Below, in pieces: positions 29,264-38,751 of a stretch of DNA of 64,000 nt (positions are counted from its first letter, which is position 1; the number at the start of each line of letters is the position of its first letter). Position numbers and translations under genes: made by a program. Origin of the DNA: Duganella sp. Its GTDB lineage: Bacteria; Pseudomonadota; Gammaproteobacteria; Burkholderiales; Burkholderiaceae_D. The notes under the pieces were generated by a model, which was given only the letters and a program-made list of their open reading frames with translations, ran no database searches and had not been told where the DNA came from. The DNA lies in assembly GCA_026225475.1 (NCBI GenBank), contig JAMFSU010000131.1, forward strand, positions 1 to 64,000, in the 5' to 3' direction.

Positions 29264-29899
29264 TTAGCTGTTCGGCGCCATTGGTGTCGGCGCAGCTGCT
29301 GTAGCTTGTTCGGCGTTCTTGCATTCGTTGGCCAGTTGTTGACCCTTCTTCGAATCGAGCAAAATGCCTTTGGCAGGGATGCCGATCCAGACCAGGCCAA
29401 CCTTGTGGTTTTCGAAACGATTGGCGCCGGTCGTGGTTTGCACGCGTGTCAGGCGATTGATGCGCTTGTTCCAGCGAATCGCAATGTGCTTGTCATCGGC
29501 ATCATTCTTGTAGATGGTCAACTTATTGCCCATTTCGCAGGCAAAGTCGGCCGACTTGGTGCCGCCGATGTCCGGTTCTCTTTCGTCGTCATCGGCATCC
29601 GAGGAAAATGGCATCTTGCTGGCGGTAGCTGGAGCCGCCTTGGCGACGTTATGCCTGGCCTGGACTTCGCGTGCCAGCGGATGGCTTTCTGTCTTGGCAT
29701 GGGTATGCGTTTTGCTTTTTGCGGCCGGCTTTTTCTTGGCTGCGGTCTTGCTCGCTTTACTGTGAGCGGCGCTGGTTTTCTTCTTTTTCTCGGCCTTTTT
29801 GGCAGTAGTAGCGGTGGCCGACGTTTGTGCTTGTGCTTGTGGCAGAGCAATAGCGCACAGGGCACTTATCAGGGTTAGGACGGACAGGTATTTTTTCAT
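29264..29899 (-). CDS. Secreted protein with MliC-like lysozyme-inhibitor domain
   Basis: A 211-residue exported protein. Residues 1-24 are a signal peptide ending in QAQA. Residues 30-75 are a Lys/Ala-rich, flexible stretch (many AKK and KSK runs). The C-terminal domain (about 117-195) has the MliC pattern: FACEMGNKLTIYK, a TRVQTTTGANRFENHK segment, GLVWIGIPAKGILLD and a final Cys in ANECKN, giving two conserved Cys. MliC proteins inhibit C-type lysozymes in the periplasm. There is no lipobox, so it would be soluble or held by its basic region. The domain call rests on motif spacing and is moderate. It sits 131 bp downstream of acnA's start, between acnA and the CitE-like gene, all on the minus strand. 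Confidence 0.68.
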   Translation of the reverse strand: MKKYLSVLTLISALCAIALPQAQAQTSATATTAKKAEKKKKTSAAHSKASKTAAKKKPAAKSKTHTHAKTESHPLAREVQARHNVAKAAPATASKMPFSSDADDDEREPDIGGTKSADFACEMGNKLTIYKNDADDKHIAIRWNKRINRLTRVQTTTGANRFENHKVGLVWIGIPAKGILLDSKKGQQLANECKNAEQATAAAPTPMAPNS

Positions 29900-29917
29900 C
29901 TCGCGTGATTCAATTAT

Positions 29918-30949
29918 TCAATGTTGCAGGGTGGTAGAAATCGGTGCGCTAGCATCGTGTTGTTTTGGTGTCGCAGTAAACCAGTCAGCAATCCCGGTCG
30001 GCAGCTCTGCACCGCTGGTATGGCCGCGTTGCAAGATGCTCCAGTAATAACGATAACTGGCGCGATCATGTAGCGTGCCGAGATGTTGAATCGGCCCCCA
30101 TTGCACTGCGCTTGCCTTAAGCAGGATTTGTGCCGCTTGGTCGATTTCGGCATCGGCTGGCGCTAGTGTCTGCACAATTGCTTGGATCTGATTTGGATGG
30201 ATGCTCCACATCCGGGTATAGCCGAATTCTTGCGCAGCGCGCGTGGCGTCGGCGCGCACAACGGCAGTGTCATGAATCTCGGTGGTGACATTGTGCGATG
30301 GCACTTTGCCATAGGCGTGGCAAGCTGCAGCAATTTCCAGTTTGGCGCGCGCCACCAGCGGGTGGTTGAACTGACCGGGTGAACGCATCGCGCTACCTGG
30401 AATGGCGCCGTCATGTGCCGACACAAAGTCCATCACGCCAAATGACAGCGACTCGACCTGTGGCAAGGCGGCAATCGCCTGTACTTCGCGCAACGCGCCG
30501 TGGGTTTCAATCAATATATGCAGCGGCGCCATCCTGCGGCCGGCGGCATTGGTGTGACGGTCAATCAGGTTGATGGCGCGCAGCACATCGTCGAGGCCAT
30601 CCACTTTTGGCACCATCATATAGGCTAGTCGCGCGGCCGCAGCGGTCTGGCAAATGGAGGTGACGTCAGATTCGAAATAGGGACTGGCGACATCATGCAC
30701 GCGTGCGCCGATGCGGCCGTAACGGTTATCGTCGCTGCTGATCAGAGTGGCGACCAAGTGCGCATGGGCAGCTTCGTTGCCGGCGCTGGCGCCGTCTTCG
30801 CAGTCCAGCGTGATATCGAACAGCGGACCGAGTTCCTGTTGCAAGGCGATCGACTTGCGCATCAGCTTTTCTGAGCCGGCGTAATGATCGCAAACCGGTA
30901 ACGATACCGGTTGTCGTGTGCCTGGGAACAAGACCTGGGTGGGATGCAT
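29918..30949 (-). CDS. CitE-like HpcH/HpaI family lyase
   Basis: A 343-residue member of the HpcH/HpaI aldolase / citrate lyase beta family: LFPGTRQP, LDCEDGASAGNEAAH (acidic metal-binding site), a MVPKVDGLDDVL segment and ILIETHGALREVQAIAAL with the metal-binding Glu. Members cleave or form 2-hydroxyacyl-CoA esters such as citramalyl-CoA or malyl-CoA. It is within the TCA cluster, after mdh, suggesting a role near malate/citrate metabolism, but the substrate is not determinable. Start at ATG 30949; a GTG at 30991 lies inside the mdh terminator and is rejected. Confidence 0.82.
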   Translation of the reverse strand: MHPTQVLFPGTRQPVSLPVCDHYAGSEKLMRKSIALQQELGPLFDITLDCEDGASAGNEAAHAHLVATLISSDDNRYGRIGARVHDVASPYFESDVTSICQTAAAARLAYMMVPKVDGLDDVLRAINLIDRHTNAAGRRMAPLHILIETHGALREVQAIAALPQVESLSFGVMDFVSAHDGAIPGSAMRSPGQFNHPLVARAKLEIAAACHAYGKVPSHNVTTEIHDTAVVRADATRAAQEFGYTRMWSIHPNQIQAIVQTLAPADAEIDQAAQILLKASAVQWGPIQHLGTLHDRASYRYYWSILQRGHTSGAELPTGIADWFTATPKQHDASAPISTTLQH

Positions 30950-30973
30950 TGCTGCTGAATTCCGAATGTATTC

Positions 30974-31003
30974 AAAAGGCGCGGAGGCCACCGGCCTCCG
31001 CGC
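30974..31003 (-). terminator. Intrinsic terminator after mdh
   Basis: A perfect 11-bp stem GCGCGGAGGCC / GGCCTCCGCGC with a 3-nt loop (30979-31003). Read on the minus strand it is followed by CCTTTTG, so it ends mdh 16 bases after the stop and partly insulates the CitE-like gene. Confidence 0.85.
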
Positions 31004-31018
31004 GCTGGTCAGATCAAA

Positions 31019-32008
31019 TTACCCGACCAGATGTTTGACGCCTTCGCGCTCTTCCGACAATTCCTTGAGCGTGATGTTGATGCGCTCTTGCGAAAATTCA
31101 TCGATTTCCAGACCTTGGACGATTTTGTATTCGCCGTTTTCAGTGGTCACTGGGAAGCCGAACATGGTGCCTTCAGGAATACCGTAGGAACCATCTGATG
31201 GAACACCCATGGTGGTCCACTTGCCGTTGGTGCCAAGTACCCAGTCATGCACGTGATCAATCGCTGCATTGGCCGCCGAAGCTGCCGACGACAGGCCGCG
31301 TGCCTCAATGATGGCGGCGCCACGCTTGCCCACTGTTGGCAGGAAGGTGTCTTTGTTCCAGACTTGATCGTTGATCAGATCCTTGACAGCCTTGCCATCT
31401 GCAGTGGCGAAACGATAGTCAGCGTACATGGTTGGCGAATGGTTGCCCCAGACGCACAGCTTTTCGATCGCCGACACAGGTTGACCAATCTTGGCCGCGA
31501 CTTGCGACAGGGCGCGATTGTGATCCAGGCGCAGCATTGCGGTGAAATTTTTGGCTGGCAGGTTCGGAGCCGACTTCATGGCGATGTAAGCGTTGGTGTT
31601 GGCTGGATTGCCGACCACCAATACTTTAACGTCACGCGAAGCGACTGCATCCAGTGCCTTGCCTTGCACGGTGAAGATTTGTGCGTTGGCTTCCAGCAAG
31701 TCTTTGCGTTCCATGCCAGGGCCACGTGGACGGGCACCAACCAGCAGAGCAATGTCTGCATCCTTGAAGGCTGTCATTGGATCGCTATGGGCTGTGACGC
31801 CAGCCAGCAACGGGAAGGCGCAGTCATCGATTTCCATGATGACGCCCTTGAGCGCTTTTTGCGCTTTTTCATCCGGAATTTCCAGCAATTGCAGGATCAC
31901 CGGCTGGTCTTTGCCGAGCAGGTCGCCATTGGCGATGCGGAACAGAAGGGAGTAACCGATTTGACCTGCGGCGCCGGTAACGGCAACACGCTTGGGGGCT
32001 TTAGCCAT
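31019..32008 (-). CDS. mdh: Malate dehydrogenase
   Basis: A 329-residue NAD-dependent malate dehydrogenase of the beta-proteobacterial (LDH-like cytosolic MDH) type. NAD-binding motif [17 protein letters not shown] at the N-terminus; catalytic region [11 protein letters not shown] and the active-site His in [10 protein letters not shown]. Substrate-binding arginines lie in [27 protein letters not shown] precedes the start. Divergent from gntR across 444 bp. Confidence 0.97.
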   Translation of the reverse strand: MAKAPKRVAVTGAAGQIGYSLLFRIANGDLLGKDQPVILQLLEIPDEKAQKALKGVIMEIDDCAFPLLAGVTAHSDPMTAFKDADIALLVGARPRGPGMERKDLLEANAQIFTVQGKALDAVASRDVKVLVVGNPANTNAYIAMKSAPNLPAKNFTAMLRLDHNRALSQVAAKIGQPVSAIEKLCVWGNHSPTMYADYRFATADGKAVKDLINDQVWNKDTFLPTVGKRGAAIIEARGLSSAASAANAAIDHVHDWVLGTNGKWTTMGVPSDGSYGIPEGTMFGFPVTTENGEYKIVQGLEIDEFSQERINITLKELSEEREGVKHLVG

Positions 32009-32452
32009 GTTGAATCTCCAAAGTGGTGATAAAAAGCGTTAAATATTGCAACGAAGTTTGATGCCAGTGCACTACAGCGTAAATCGATAGCAGCGCTGGA
32101 TTGGCACTTGTTCACACTTCTCGCCGCAACCCAGTAGGATTTCGGCATTTATTACGTATTCTTAAGAGACTGTAATCATACCGTCGAAAGCGCAGAGCGT
32201 CAGTTTGTTTCGCTCAATTGCTGCACGTGTTGCCATGTGTAGCTGCCGCGATTTCACGACACGGTAACAAGCGGGTAAGCTGGTAGTCAGATTCAGCTGG
32301 TTCACTTGGATAATAATGACAGTGTAAATATGCCCGCGAGTTTAGGCTTGCCTATGGGTGATGTCAATCGATATCTTATGTCTTATATAAGACATATTAT
32401 CAAGCAGTTTTTGCTGGACGGGGGTGTTGGTTTTGTGGTCCAATTTGATGTT
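32009..32452. promoter_or_regulatory. Divergent mdh/gntR intergenic region
   Basis: No gene is visible in these 444 bases. The left part should contain the mdh promoter and leader and the right part the gntR promoter. A reading frame runs into the gntR gene from 32306, but its upstream codons have no family match. The only clear element is the 20-bp palindrome at 32377-32396. Confidence 0.6.
32377..32396. promoter_or_regulatory. Perfect 20-bp palindrome upstream of gntR
   Basis: TATGTCTTATATAAGACATA is a perfect palindrome, 57 bp before the gntR start. Its length and AT-rich centre fit an operator for a dimeric GntR/HutC regulator, suggesting autoregulation and perhaps control of the divergent mdh. 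No second copy was noticed elsewhere in the window. Confidence 0.7.
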
Positions 32453-33238
32453 ATGAGCTCCAGCCTGCCTAATTCGAACAATAACGACGCACCCGGTGTG
32501 AGTGCCAGTGTTGCCGGAGCATCGCCCACCTTTAGTCCTCTGTATCAGCAAATCAAAGCATTGATTACCCAGCGCCTGGAGTCGGGCGAGTGGAAGCCGG
32601 GCGAGCTCATTCCTAGTGAGGTTGAGCTGGGCGGTCGTTTTAAGGTCAGTCAAGGTACTGTGCGCAAGGCGATTGATGAGCTGGCGGCGGAAAATTTGGT
32701 GGTGCGGCGGCAGGGTAAGGGGACGTTTGTTGCCACGCATCATGAAACGCAGGCGCAATTTCGGTTTCTGCGTCTGACTGCCGATGTGGATGAGCCGCAA
32801 CGAGCAGAAAACCGGATCGTCGAAGTCAAGCGCCTGCGCGCGCCCGCCGAAGTGGCGCGGCAACTCGATATCAAGTCTGGCGACTCTGTCATTTTCATTA
32901 AGCGCGTAAAATCATTCAATGGTGTTCCTATCATCCTGGAAGATATCTGGCTGCCTGGCCTGATCTTCAAGGGGCTGACGGCTGAGCGCCTAATAGAATA
33001 CAAAGGGCCGTTGTATGGCCTGTTCGAAACCGAATTCGGAACTCGCATGATTCGTGCTGCTGAGCAGATTCGTGCGGTGGGGGCTGATGCTGAATCGGCC
33101 GCGTTGTTGGGGGTGTTGCCCCAAACGCCACTGTTGAGTGTGGAGCGCGCTTCCTATACTTATGGCGATAAGCCGGTAGAGGTGCGGCGCGGCCTGTATT
33201 TGACCTTGAATTATCACTATCAGAGTGAGTTGAGCTAG
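32453..33238 (+). CDS. GntR-family (HutC-type) regulator at the head of the TCA cluster
   Basis: A 261-residue regulator. After a 25-residue polar N-terminus comes the GntR winged-helix domain: SPLYQQIKALITQRLESGEW, IPSEVELGGRFKVSQGTVRKAIDELAAENLVVRRQGKGT in outline (residues about 45-90). A UTRA effector domain follows with SVIFIKRVKSFNGVPIILED and a C-terminal RRGLYLTLNYHYQSEL strand. It sits 141 bp before sdhC and probably regulates the cluster in response to a small acid. ATG 32453 was chosen since upstream codons carry the palindrome. Confidence 0.9.
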   Translation: MSSSLPNSNNNDAPGVSASVAGASPTFSPLYQQIKALITQRLESGEWKPGELIPSEVELGGRFKVSQGTVRKAIDELAAENLVVRRQGKGTFVATHHETQAQFRFLRLTADVDEPQRAENRIVEVKRLRAPAEVARQLDIKSGDSVIFIKRVKSFNGVPIILEDIWLPGLIFKGLTAERLIEYKGPLYGLFETEFGTRMIRAAEQIRAVGADAESAALLGVLPQTPLLSVERASYTYGDKPVEVRRGLYLTLNYHYQSELS

Positions 33239-33379
33239 GTTAGCATCTGCTCATTCGGCTCGCATCCTTACGTCGGGCGGGTGGCGCTTAATTTGCTGCA
33301 AGGCAGAATAAGTGTTGGTGAAGGTTCATGAAATCGGCGAAAATTGCAGGATTGTTTTAAATCTGAGGAGAACCTTGTT

Positions 33380-33790
33380 ATGTCTGACGCCGCTAAACCA
33401 CCACGGCCACAATTTCGTAACATTAACATTACCCACATTATCGGTTACCGCTTACCACTAGCGGGCGTTGTTTCGATTTTGCACCGTATCAGTGGCCTGT
33501 TGATGTTCTTGCTGCTGCCGTTTGTACTGTATCTGCTGGATCACAGTCTGCTTTCTGAAATATCGTTCGACTATTTCAAGGGCTTTGTATCGAACTGGTT
33601 TGTGAAGCTTGTCATTCTGGCCCTGTCCTGGGGTTTTCTGCATCATTTCTGCGCAGGTATTCGCCACCTCATCATGGATAACCACATTGGTGTGGACAAG
33701 ATCAGCGCGCGCAAATCGGCTGCTGGCGTGTTGACTGTCAGTCTGTTGCTGGCCGCAGTGGTCGCATTGAAACTGTTCGGAGCATTCTAA
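33380..33790 (+). CDS. sdhC: Succinate dehydrogenase cytochrome b556 subunit SdhC
   Basis: A 136-residue membrane anchor with three helices. IGYRLPLAGVVSILHRISGLLMF carries the quinone-region Ser and Arg, and LHHFCAGIRHLIMD has the His that ligates heme b. GAGGAGAA precedes ATG 33380; the upstream in-frame start at 33344 lacks a site. First gene of sdhCDAB. Confidence 0.95.
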   Translation: MSDAAKPPRPQFRNINITHIIGYRLPLAGVVSILHRISGLLMFLLLPFVLYLLDHSLLSEISFDYFKGFVSNWFVKLVILALSWGFLHHFCAGIRHLIMDNHIGVDKISARKSAAGVLTVSLLLAAVVALKLFGAF

Positions 33791-33792
33791 AA

Positions 33793-34158
33793 ATGGCAAA
33801 CAATAACATCGGACCCAAGCGCCTGGTCGTGGGCGCGCACTACGGTATGCGCGACTGGCTGGCTCAGCGCATTACAGCAATTGTCATGGCGGTGTACACC
33901 ATTATTTTGCTGGTGGCATTCCTGACGGCAACAAATTTTAGTTATGACGGCTGGGCTGCGTTGTTTTCGCACCAGTGGTTCAAGATTGCGACGTTTGTCA
34001 CTTTCATGTCATTGTTTTTCCACGCCTGGATTGGCGTGCGTGACATCTGGATGGACTACGTTAAGCCGGTCGCATTGCGTCTGGTCTTGCAAGTTGCCAC
34101 GATCCTGTGGCTGATCGGTTGCGCCGGATGGGCGGCGCAGATTTTGTGGAGAGTGTAA
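33793..34158 (+). CDS. sdhD: Succinate dehydrogenase membrane anchor SdhD
   Basis: A 121-residue protein with three membrane helices. GAHYGMRDWLAQRITAIVM begins the first, and FFHAWIGVRDIWMDYVKP includes the conserved His, Asp and Tyr near the quinone site. It starts two bases after the sdhC stop and so is translationally coupled. Confidence 0.93.
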   Translation: MANNNIGPKRLVVGAHYGMRDWLAQRITAIVMAVYTIILLVAFLTATNFSYDGWAALFSHQWFKIATFVTFMSLFFHAWIGVRDIWMDYVKPVALRLVLQVATILWLIGCAGWAAQILWRV

Positions 34159-34160
34159 TC

Positions 34161-35939
34161 GTGGCTGCTATCAAATCCACAATCCCTACCCGCCGCTTTG
34201 ATGCGGTCATCGTCGGCGCCGGCGGCTCCGGCATGCGTGCTTCGCTGCAATTGGCTGAGGCTGGTCTGAACGTCGCAGTCTTGTCGAAGGTATTTCCGAC
34301 TCGCTCGCACACCGTCGCAGCGCAAGGCGGCATCGGTGCTTCGCTGGGTAATATGTCGGAAGACAACTGGTACTGGCACATGTTTGATACCGTCAAGGGC
34401 TCAGACTATCTGGGTGACCAGGACGCGATCGAATTCATGTGTCGTGAAGCGCCGAAGGCAGTCTACGAACTGGAACACTTCGGCATGCCGTTTGACCGTA
34501 ATCCTGACGGCACGATTTATCAGCGTCCGTTCGGCGGTCATACTGCCAACTTCGGTGAAAAGCCGGTCCAACGCGCTTGTGCTGCTGCCGACCGTACCGG
34601 CCATGCATTGTTGCACACGCTGTATCAGCGCAATGTGCGTGCCAAGACCCATTTCTTCGTCGAGTGGATGGCAATCGACATCATTCGTGATGAAGAGGGT
34701 ACTGTGCTCGGTGTCGTGGCGCTGGAAATGGAAACTGGCGAAGTCATGATGTTGCAAGCCAAGACCACCTTGTTCGCCACCGGCGGTGCAGGTCGTATCT
34801 GGGCTGCATCGACCAATGCTTTCATCAATACCGGTGACGGTATGGGGATGGCAGCGCGTGCTGGTCTGCCTTTGCAAGACATGGAATTCTGGCAGTTCCA
34901 CCCGACCGGTGTGGCTGGTGCTGGCGTGCTGATTACCGAAGGCGTGCGCGGTGAAGGCGGTATTCTGATCAACAGCAATGGCGAACGTTTCATGGAGCGC
35001 TATGCGCCGACGTTGAAGGATCTGGCGCCGCGCGACTTTGTTTCGCGTTCGATGGATCAGGAAATCAAGGAAGGCCGTGGCGTTGGTCCACACAAGGATC
35101 ACGTGTTGCTGGACTTGCGTCACATCGGCGCTGACACGATTCAAAAGCGTTTGCCATCGATTCTCGAAATCGCCCACAAGTTCGCCAACGTTGATGCCAC
35201 CAAAGAACCGATTCCGGTCGTGCCAACCATTCACTATCAAATGGGCGGGATTCCGACCAATGTGTATGGTCAAGTCGTGGTGCCGAAGAATGGCAATTAC
35301 AAGGAAGTGGTGCAGGGTATGTATGCAATTGGCGAATGCGCCTGTGTATCCGTACACGGCGCCAATCGTCTCGGTACCAACTCGCTGCTGGATTTGGTAG
35401 TGTTTGGTCGCGCTGCCGGCAATCACATTGTCGATAGCAAGCTGCAAGAGCGCAGTCATCGCGATCTGCCAGCCGATGCTACTGACCGTGCGATGGAGCG
35501 TCTGGCACGCTTGGAAAGCAGCACCGGTTCCGAGCGTGTGCAAGATGTGGCTAATACGATCCGTGCCACCATGCAGAAATACTGCGGTGTGTTCCGTACT
35601 GACGAGTTGCTGCAAGAGGGTTACAAGCAGATCATGGAATTGGATGAGCGTCGCAAGCATGTCTCGTTCAAGGATAAATCCAAGGTCTTCAACACCGCCC
35701 GTGTGGAAGCGCTGGAGCTGGACAACCTGATCGAAACCGCCAAGGCAACAATCACATCGGCGGCTGCACGCAAGGAATCGCGCGGTGCGCATGCGCACAG
35801 CGACTTTGAACAGCGCGATGACGTCAATTGGCTCAAGCACACACTGTGGTTCTCCGAGGGGAATCGTCTCGACTACAAACCAGTCAACCTGCAACCGTTG
35901 ACCGTCGAAACGTTTAAACCTAAAGCACGTACTTTCTAA
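34161..35939 (+). CDS. sdhA: Succinate dehydrogenase flavoprotein subunit SdhA
   Basis: A 592-residue flavoprotein that oxidises succinate. The start is GTG 34161, two bases after sdhD, with GGAGAG upstream. FAD motif [23 protein letters not shown]-attachment His in the [13 protein letters not shown] segment, active-site [15 protein letters not shown] and the [20 protein letters not shown] signature. FAD attachment would depend on SdhE, encoded downstream. Confidence 0.97.
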   Translation: MAAIKSTIPTRRFDAVIVGAGGSGMRASLQLAEAGLNVAVLSKVFPTRSHTVAAQGGIGASLGNMSEDNWYWHMFDTVKGSDYLGDQDAIEFMCREAPKAVYELEHFGMPFDRNPDGTIYQRPFGGHTANFGEKPVQRACAAADRTGHALLHTLYQRNVRAKTHFFVEWMAIDIIRDEEGTVLGVVALEMETGEVMMLQAKTTLFATGGAGRIWAASTNAFINTGDGMGMAARAGLPLQDMEFWQFHPTGVAGAGVLITEGVRGEGGILINSNGERFMERYAPTLKDLAPRDFVSRSMDQEIKEGRGVGPHKDHVLLDLRHIGADTIQKRLPSILEIAHKFANVDATKEPIPVVPTIHYQMGGIPTNVYGQVVVPKNGNYKEVVQGMYAIGECACVSVHGANRLGTNSLLDLVVFGRAAGNHIVDSKLQERSHRDLPADATDRAMERLARLESSTGSERVQDVANTIRATMQKYCGVFRTDELLQEGYKQIMELDERRKHVSFKDKSKVFNTARVEALELDNLIETAKATITSAAARKESRGAHAHSDFEQRDDVNWLKHTLWFSEGNRLDYKPVNLQPLTVETFKPKARTF

Positions 35940-35950
35940 AAGGTCAGAAC

Positions 35951-36661
35951 ATGACACGTACCCTGAAATTCAAAATCTACCGTTACGATCCGGACAAGGA
36001 TGACAAGCCGTACATGCAGGATCTGACTGTCGAGTTGAAGCCGACCGATAAGATGCTGCTCGACGCTTTGCAACGCATCAAGTCGGACGTCGATGATTCG
36101 CTGGCACTGCGCCGTTCATGCCGTGAAGGTGTGTGTGGTTCAGATGCGATGAACATCAACGGCAAGAACGGTCTGGCTTGCACCACCAACCTCAATGAGT
36201 TGAGCCAGCCTATCGTGCTCAAGCCGTTGCCAGGTTTGCCGGTGATTCGCGATCTGATCGTCGACATGACCAATTTTTTCAAGCAATACGATTCGATCAA
36301 GCCTTACCTGATCAATGACAGTATTCCACCTGAAAAAGAACGTCTGCAGTCGCCTGAGCAGCGCGAAGAACTTGATGGCGTATATGAGTGCATTCTGTGC
36401 GCCTGCTGCTCAACATCGTGCCCGTCGTTTTGGTGGAATCCGGACAAGTTCGTGGGGCCAGCCGGTCTGTTGCAAGCCTACCGTTTTATCGCCGACAGCC
36501 GCGATGAAGCGACTGGTCAACGTCTGGATGAACTGGAAGATCCATATCGTCTGTTCCGCTGCCGTTCGATCATGAACTGCGTCGATGTCTGCCCCAAGGG
36601 ATTGAACCCCAACAAGGCTATCGGCAAGATCAAGGAATTGATGGTTCGCCGCGCTGTATAA
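35951..36661 (+). CDS. sdhB: Succinate dehydrogenase iron-sulfur subunit SdhB
   Basis: A 236-residue subunit with three clusters: 2Fe-2S in [20 protein letters not shown], and the 4Fe-4S/3Fe-4S cysteines in [16 protein letters not shown] and [17 protein letters not shown]. It carries electrons from FAD to quinone. It begins 11 bp after sdhA, and a hairpin terminator follows its stop codon. Confidence 0.97.
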   Translation: MTRTLKFKIYRYDPDKDDKPYMQDLTVELKPTDKMLLDALQRIKSDVDDSLALRRSCREGVCGSDAMNINGKNGLACTTNLNELSQPIVLKPLPGLPVIRDLIVDMTNFFKQYDSIKPYLINDSIPPEKERLQSPEQREELDGVYECILCACCSTSCPSFWWNPDKFVGPAGLLQAYRFIADSRDEATGQRLDELEDPYRLFRCRSIMNCVDVCPKGLNPNKAIGKIKELMVRRAV

Positions 36662-36675
36662 GTGGTCAGTAATGC

Positions 36676-36710
36676 CAGGGGCGGGGTTGTTATCCCGTCC
36701 CTGTTTAATA
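36676..36710 (+). terminator. Terminator-like hairpin after sdhB
   Basis: CAGGGGCGGG (36676-36685) pairs with CCCGTCCCTG (36694-36703), 10 bp with one G-U, around an 8-nt loop and followed by TTTAATATA. It may stop most sdhCDAB transcripts before sdhE. Confidence 0.6.
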
Positions 36711-36787
36711 TATGGCGTTGTTGCGTGCCGGTTGTCAGTGTGGTCACAGCGACGTCGGTCAGTCTTGCCAAGAATTGAATTGAATCT

Positions 36788-37057
36788 ATGTCCCAGAGCC
36801 ATCAAGACGATCCTGCCAAACGTGCACGCCTGCGCTGGCGCGCCCGTCGTGGCTTGCTCGAAAACGATCTGATCTTGACGCGCTTTCTCGACGCCAACGA
36901 AGCAACGATGAGCGACGACGAAGTCGATGCGTTTTCGCGACTGATGGACTTGGGTGACAATGATCTGATGGACTTGCTTCTGGTGCGCAAGGAGCCGGAA
37001 GCGGCGGTGGATTTACCTCATGTCCATGCGCTGCTGACAAAATTGCGCACTGCCTGA
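36788..37057 (+). CDS. sdhE: FAD assembly factor SdhE
   Basis: An 89-residue small protein of the SdhE/YgfY (Sdh5) family, which promotes covalent flavin attachment to SdhA. The key RGxxE motif is present in RWRARRGLLENDLILTRFL. An N-terminal SQSHQDD extension is variable. It lies downstream of its client operon; the internal terminator-like hairpin before it suggests lower or separate expression. Confidence 0.92.
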   Translation: MSQSHQDDPAKRARLRWRARRGLLENDLILTRFLDANEATMSDDEVDAFSRLMDLGDNDLMDLLLVRKEPEAAVDLPHVHALLTKLRTA

Positions 37058-37099
37058 ACTTCTCTTGAGTTTCTGGCAGTATAGGTTCAAAAGCAGCCG

Positions 37100-37169
37100 G
37101 GAGGCTGTTGCAAAATGAAGTGATGGATCTCTGCCTGTGCTGGCAACACTTTGTTTTGCAACAGGCTCC
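37100..37169. repeat. 70-bp element with imperfect terminal inverted repeats between sdhE and gltA
   Basis: GGAGGCTGTTGCAAAA (37100-37115) and the inverse of GGAGCCTGTTGCAAAA (37154-37169) match at 15 of 16 positions across a 38-nt centre. TGTTGCAAA tips occur at the ends of some insertion sequences (IS6 family ends look similar), so this may be a miniature element or excision remnant. It could also simply be a long hairpin in the transcript. It does not encode a protein. Confidence 0.6.
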
Positions 37170-37227
37170 AAGCGGTTGGTTTGCGATTTTTGATTAACGA
37201 TTCATCATCACAGCTGAAGGAAGAACT

Positions 37228-38532
37228 ATGCCCACCTCAGATATCAAAGCGACCCTGTCGTTCTCCGATGGTACGCCATCCCTGGATTTTCCCGTCTACA
37301 AGGGCACCATCGGCCCAGACGTTATCGATATCCGCAAGCTGTACGGCACTACTGGCAAGTTCACTTATGACCCGGGCTTCATGTCGACTGCGGCATGCAA
37401 TTCGTCGATCACTTACATCGACGGCGACAAGGGTGAGTTGTTGTATCGCGGTTATCCGATCGAGCAATTGGCTGTCAATTGCGACTTCCTGGAAACCTGC
37501 TATCTGTTGTTGCACGGCGAACTGCCAACGGCAGAACAAAAAAATGATTTCGTCGATACCGTGACCCAGCACACCATGGTGCACGAGCAGATGAATTTCT
37601 TCTTCCGCGGCTTCCGTCGCGATGCGCACCCAATGGCAGTGCTGACCGGTTCGGTCGGTGCCTTGTCGGCGTTCTATCATGACTCGCTCGACATCAGCAA
37701 TCCAGTACACCGCGATGTGTCGGCCATCCGCATGATCGCCAAGCTGCCAACGCTGGTCGCCATGGCATACAAGTACAACATTGGTCAGCCATTCGTGTAT
37801 CCACGCAATGACCTGTCGTACAGCGCAAACTTCATGCGCATGATGTTCGCTAATCCATGCGAAGAGTACAAGGTCAATGAAGTGCTGGTGCGCGCGCTCG
37901 ATCGTATTCTGATCCTGCATGCCGACCACGAGCAAAATGCATCGACTTCGACCGTGCGTCTGGCTGGCTCCTCGGGTGCCAATCCATTTGCCTGTATCGC
38001 TGCTGGTATCGCTTGCCTGTGGGGTCCTGCCCACGGTGGCGCCAATGAAGCGGCATTGACTATGCTGGAGCAAATCGGCTCGGTCGAAAATATTCCTGAG
38101 TTCATCAAGCAGGTCAAGGACAAAAACTCCGGCGTCAAGCTGATGGGCTTCGGTCACCGCGTCTACAAGAACTACGATCCACGTGCCAAGCTGATGCGTG
38201 AAACCTGCTACGAAGTGCTCAATGAACTGGGTCTGCATGACGACCCGTTGTTCAAGCTGGCAATGGAGCTGGAAAAGATCGCGCTGGAAGACGACTACTT
38301 CGTGTCGCGCAAGCTGTATCCGAACGTCGACTTTTACTCGGGTATCGTGCAACGTGCACTGGGCATCCCAACATCGATGTTCACCTGCATTTTCGCGATG
38401 GCGCGTACCGTCGGCTGGATTGCGCAATGGAACGAAATGATTTCCGACCCAGAACAAAAGATTGGCCGTCCGCGTCAATTGTTCGTCGGCTCGGTTAAGC
38501 GCGACGTAGTGGCGATGGACAAGCGCGGCTGA
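37228..38532 (+). CDS. gltA: Citrate synthase
   Basis: A 434-residue type II (hexameric, gram-negative) citrate synthase that condenses oxaloacetate and acetyl-CoA. The catalytic residues are in [15 protein letters not shown] (His), [16 protein letters not shown] (His) and [11 protein letters not shown] (Asp), all intact. The N-terminal domain with [24 protein letters not shown] is typical of this type. A strong terminator follows, so it likely ends a transcript. Confidence 0.97.
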   Translation: MPTSDIKATLSFSDGTPSLDFPVYKGTIGPDVIDIRKLYGTTGKFTYDPGFMSTAACNSSITYIDGDKGELLYRGYPIEQLAVNCDFLETCYLLLHGELPTAEQKNDFVDTVTQHTMVHEQMNFFFRGFRRDAHPMAVLTGSVGALSAFYHDSLDISNPVHRDVSAIRMIAKLPTLVAMAYKYNIGQPFVYPRNDLSYSANFMRMMFANPCEEYKVNEVLVRALDRILILHADHEQNASTSTVRLAGSSGANPFACIAAGIACLWGPAHGGANEAALTMLEQIGSVENIPEFIKQVKDKNSGVKLMGFGHRVYKNYDPRAKLMRETCYEVLNELGLHDDPLFKLAMELEKIALEDDYFVSRKLYPNVDFYSGIVQRALGIPTSMFTCIFAMARTVGWIAQWNEMISDPEQKIGRPRQLFVGSVKRDVVAMDKRG

Positions 38533-38664
38533 TAAAAACGATGGCTGCAGAGCAACGCGGTCATCGTTATGTCATCAAGTCGTGATGTAAATTGGGTACC
38601 CGATTGCAGCTTGCGTGGCCGCTTTTGTAAGTGCTGGCGGTGGCTGCGACAATTTGCAACAAAT

Positions 38665-38696
38665 AAAAAAGCGAATCTTCAGGATTCGCTTTTTTA
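38665..38696 (+). terminator. Intrinsic terminator after gltA
   Basis: GCGAATC (38671-38677) and GATTCGC (38683-38689) with a 5-nt loop, flanked by A6 and T6 runs. Confidence 0.85.
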
Positions 38697-38751
38697 TTGG
38701 AAATAAGGGGATATAATTCTGACCATGCTGACTGGATAACTAGAAAATTTC

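Noticed and set aside
30949..30991. GTG 30991 as the start of the CitE-like protein
   Set aside because: It lies inside the perfect mdh terminator hairpin; ATG 30949 begins the conserved LFPGTRQP region.
37237..38478. A 413-codon antisense frame over gltA
   Set aside because: Shadow of gltA with no independent motifs.
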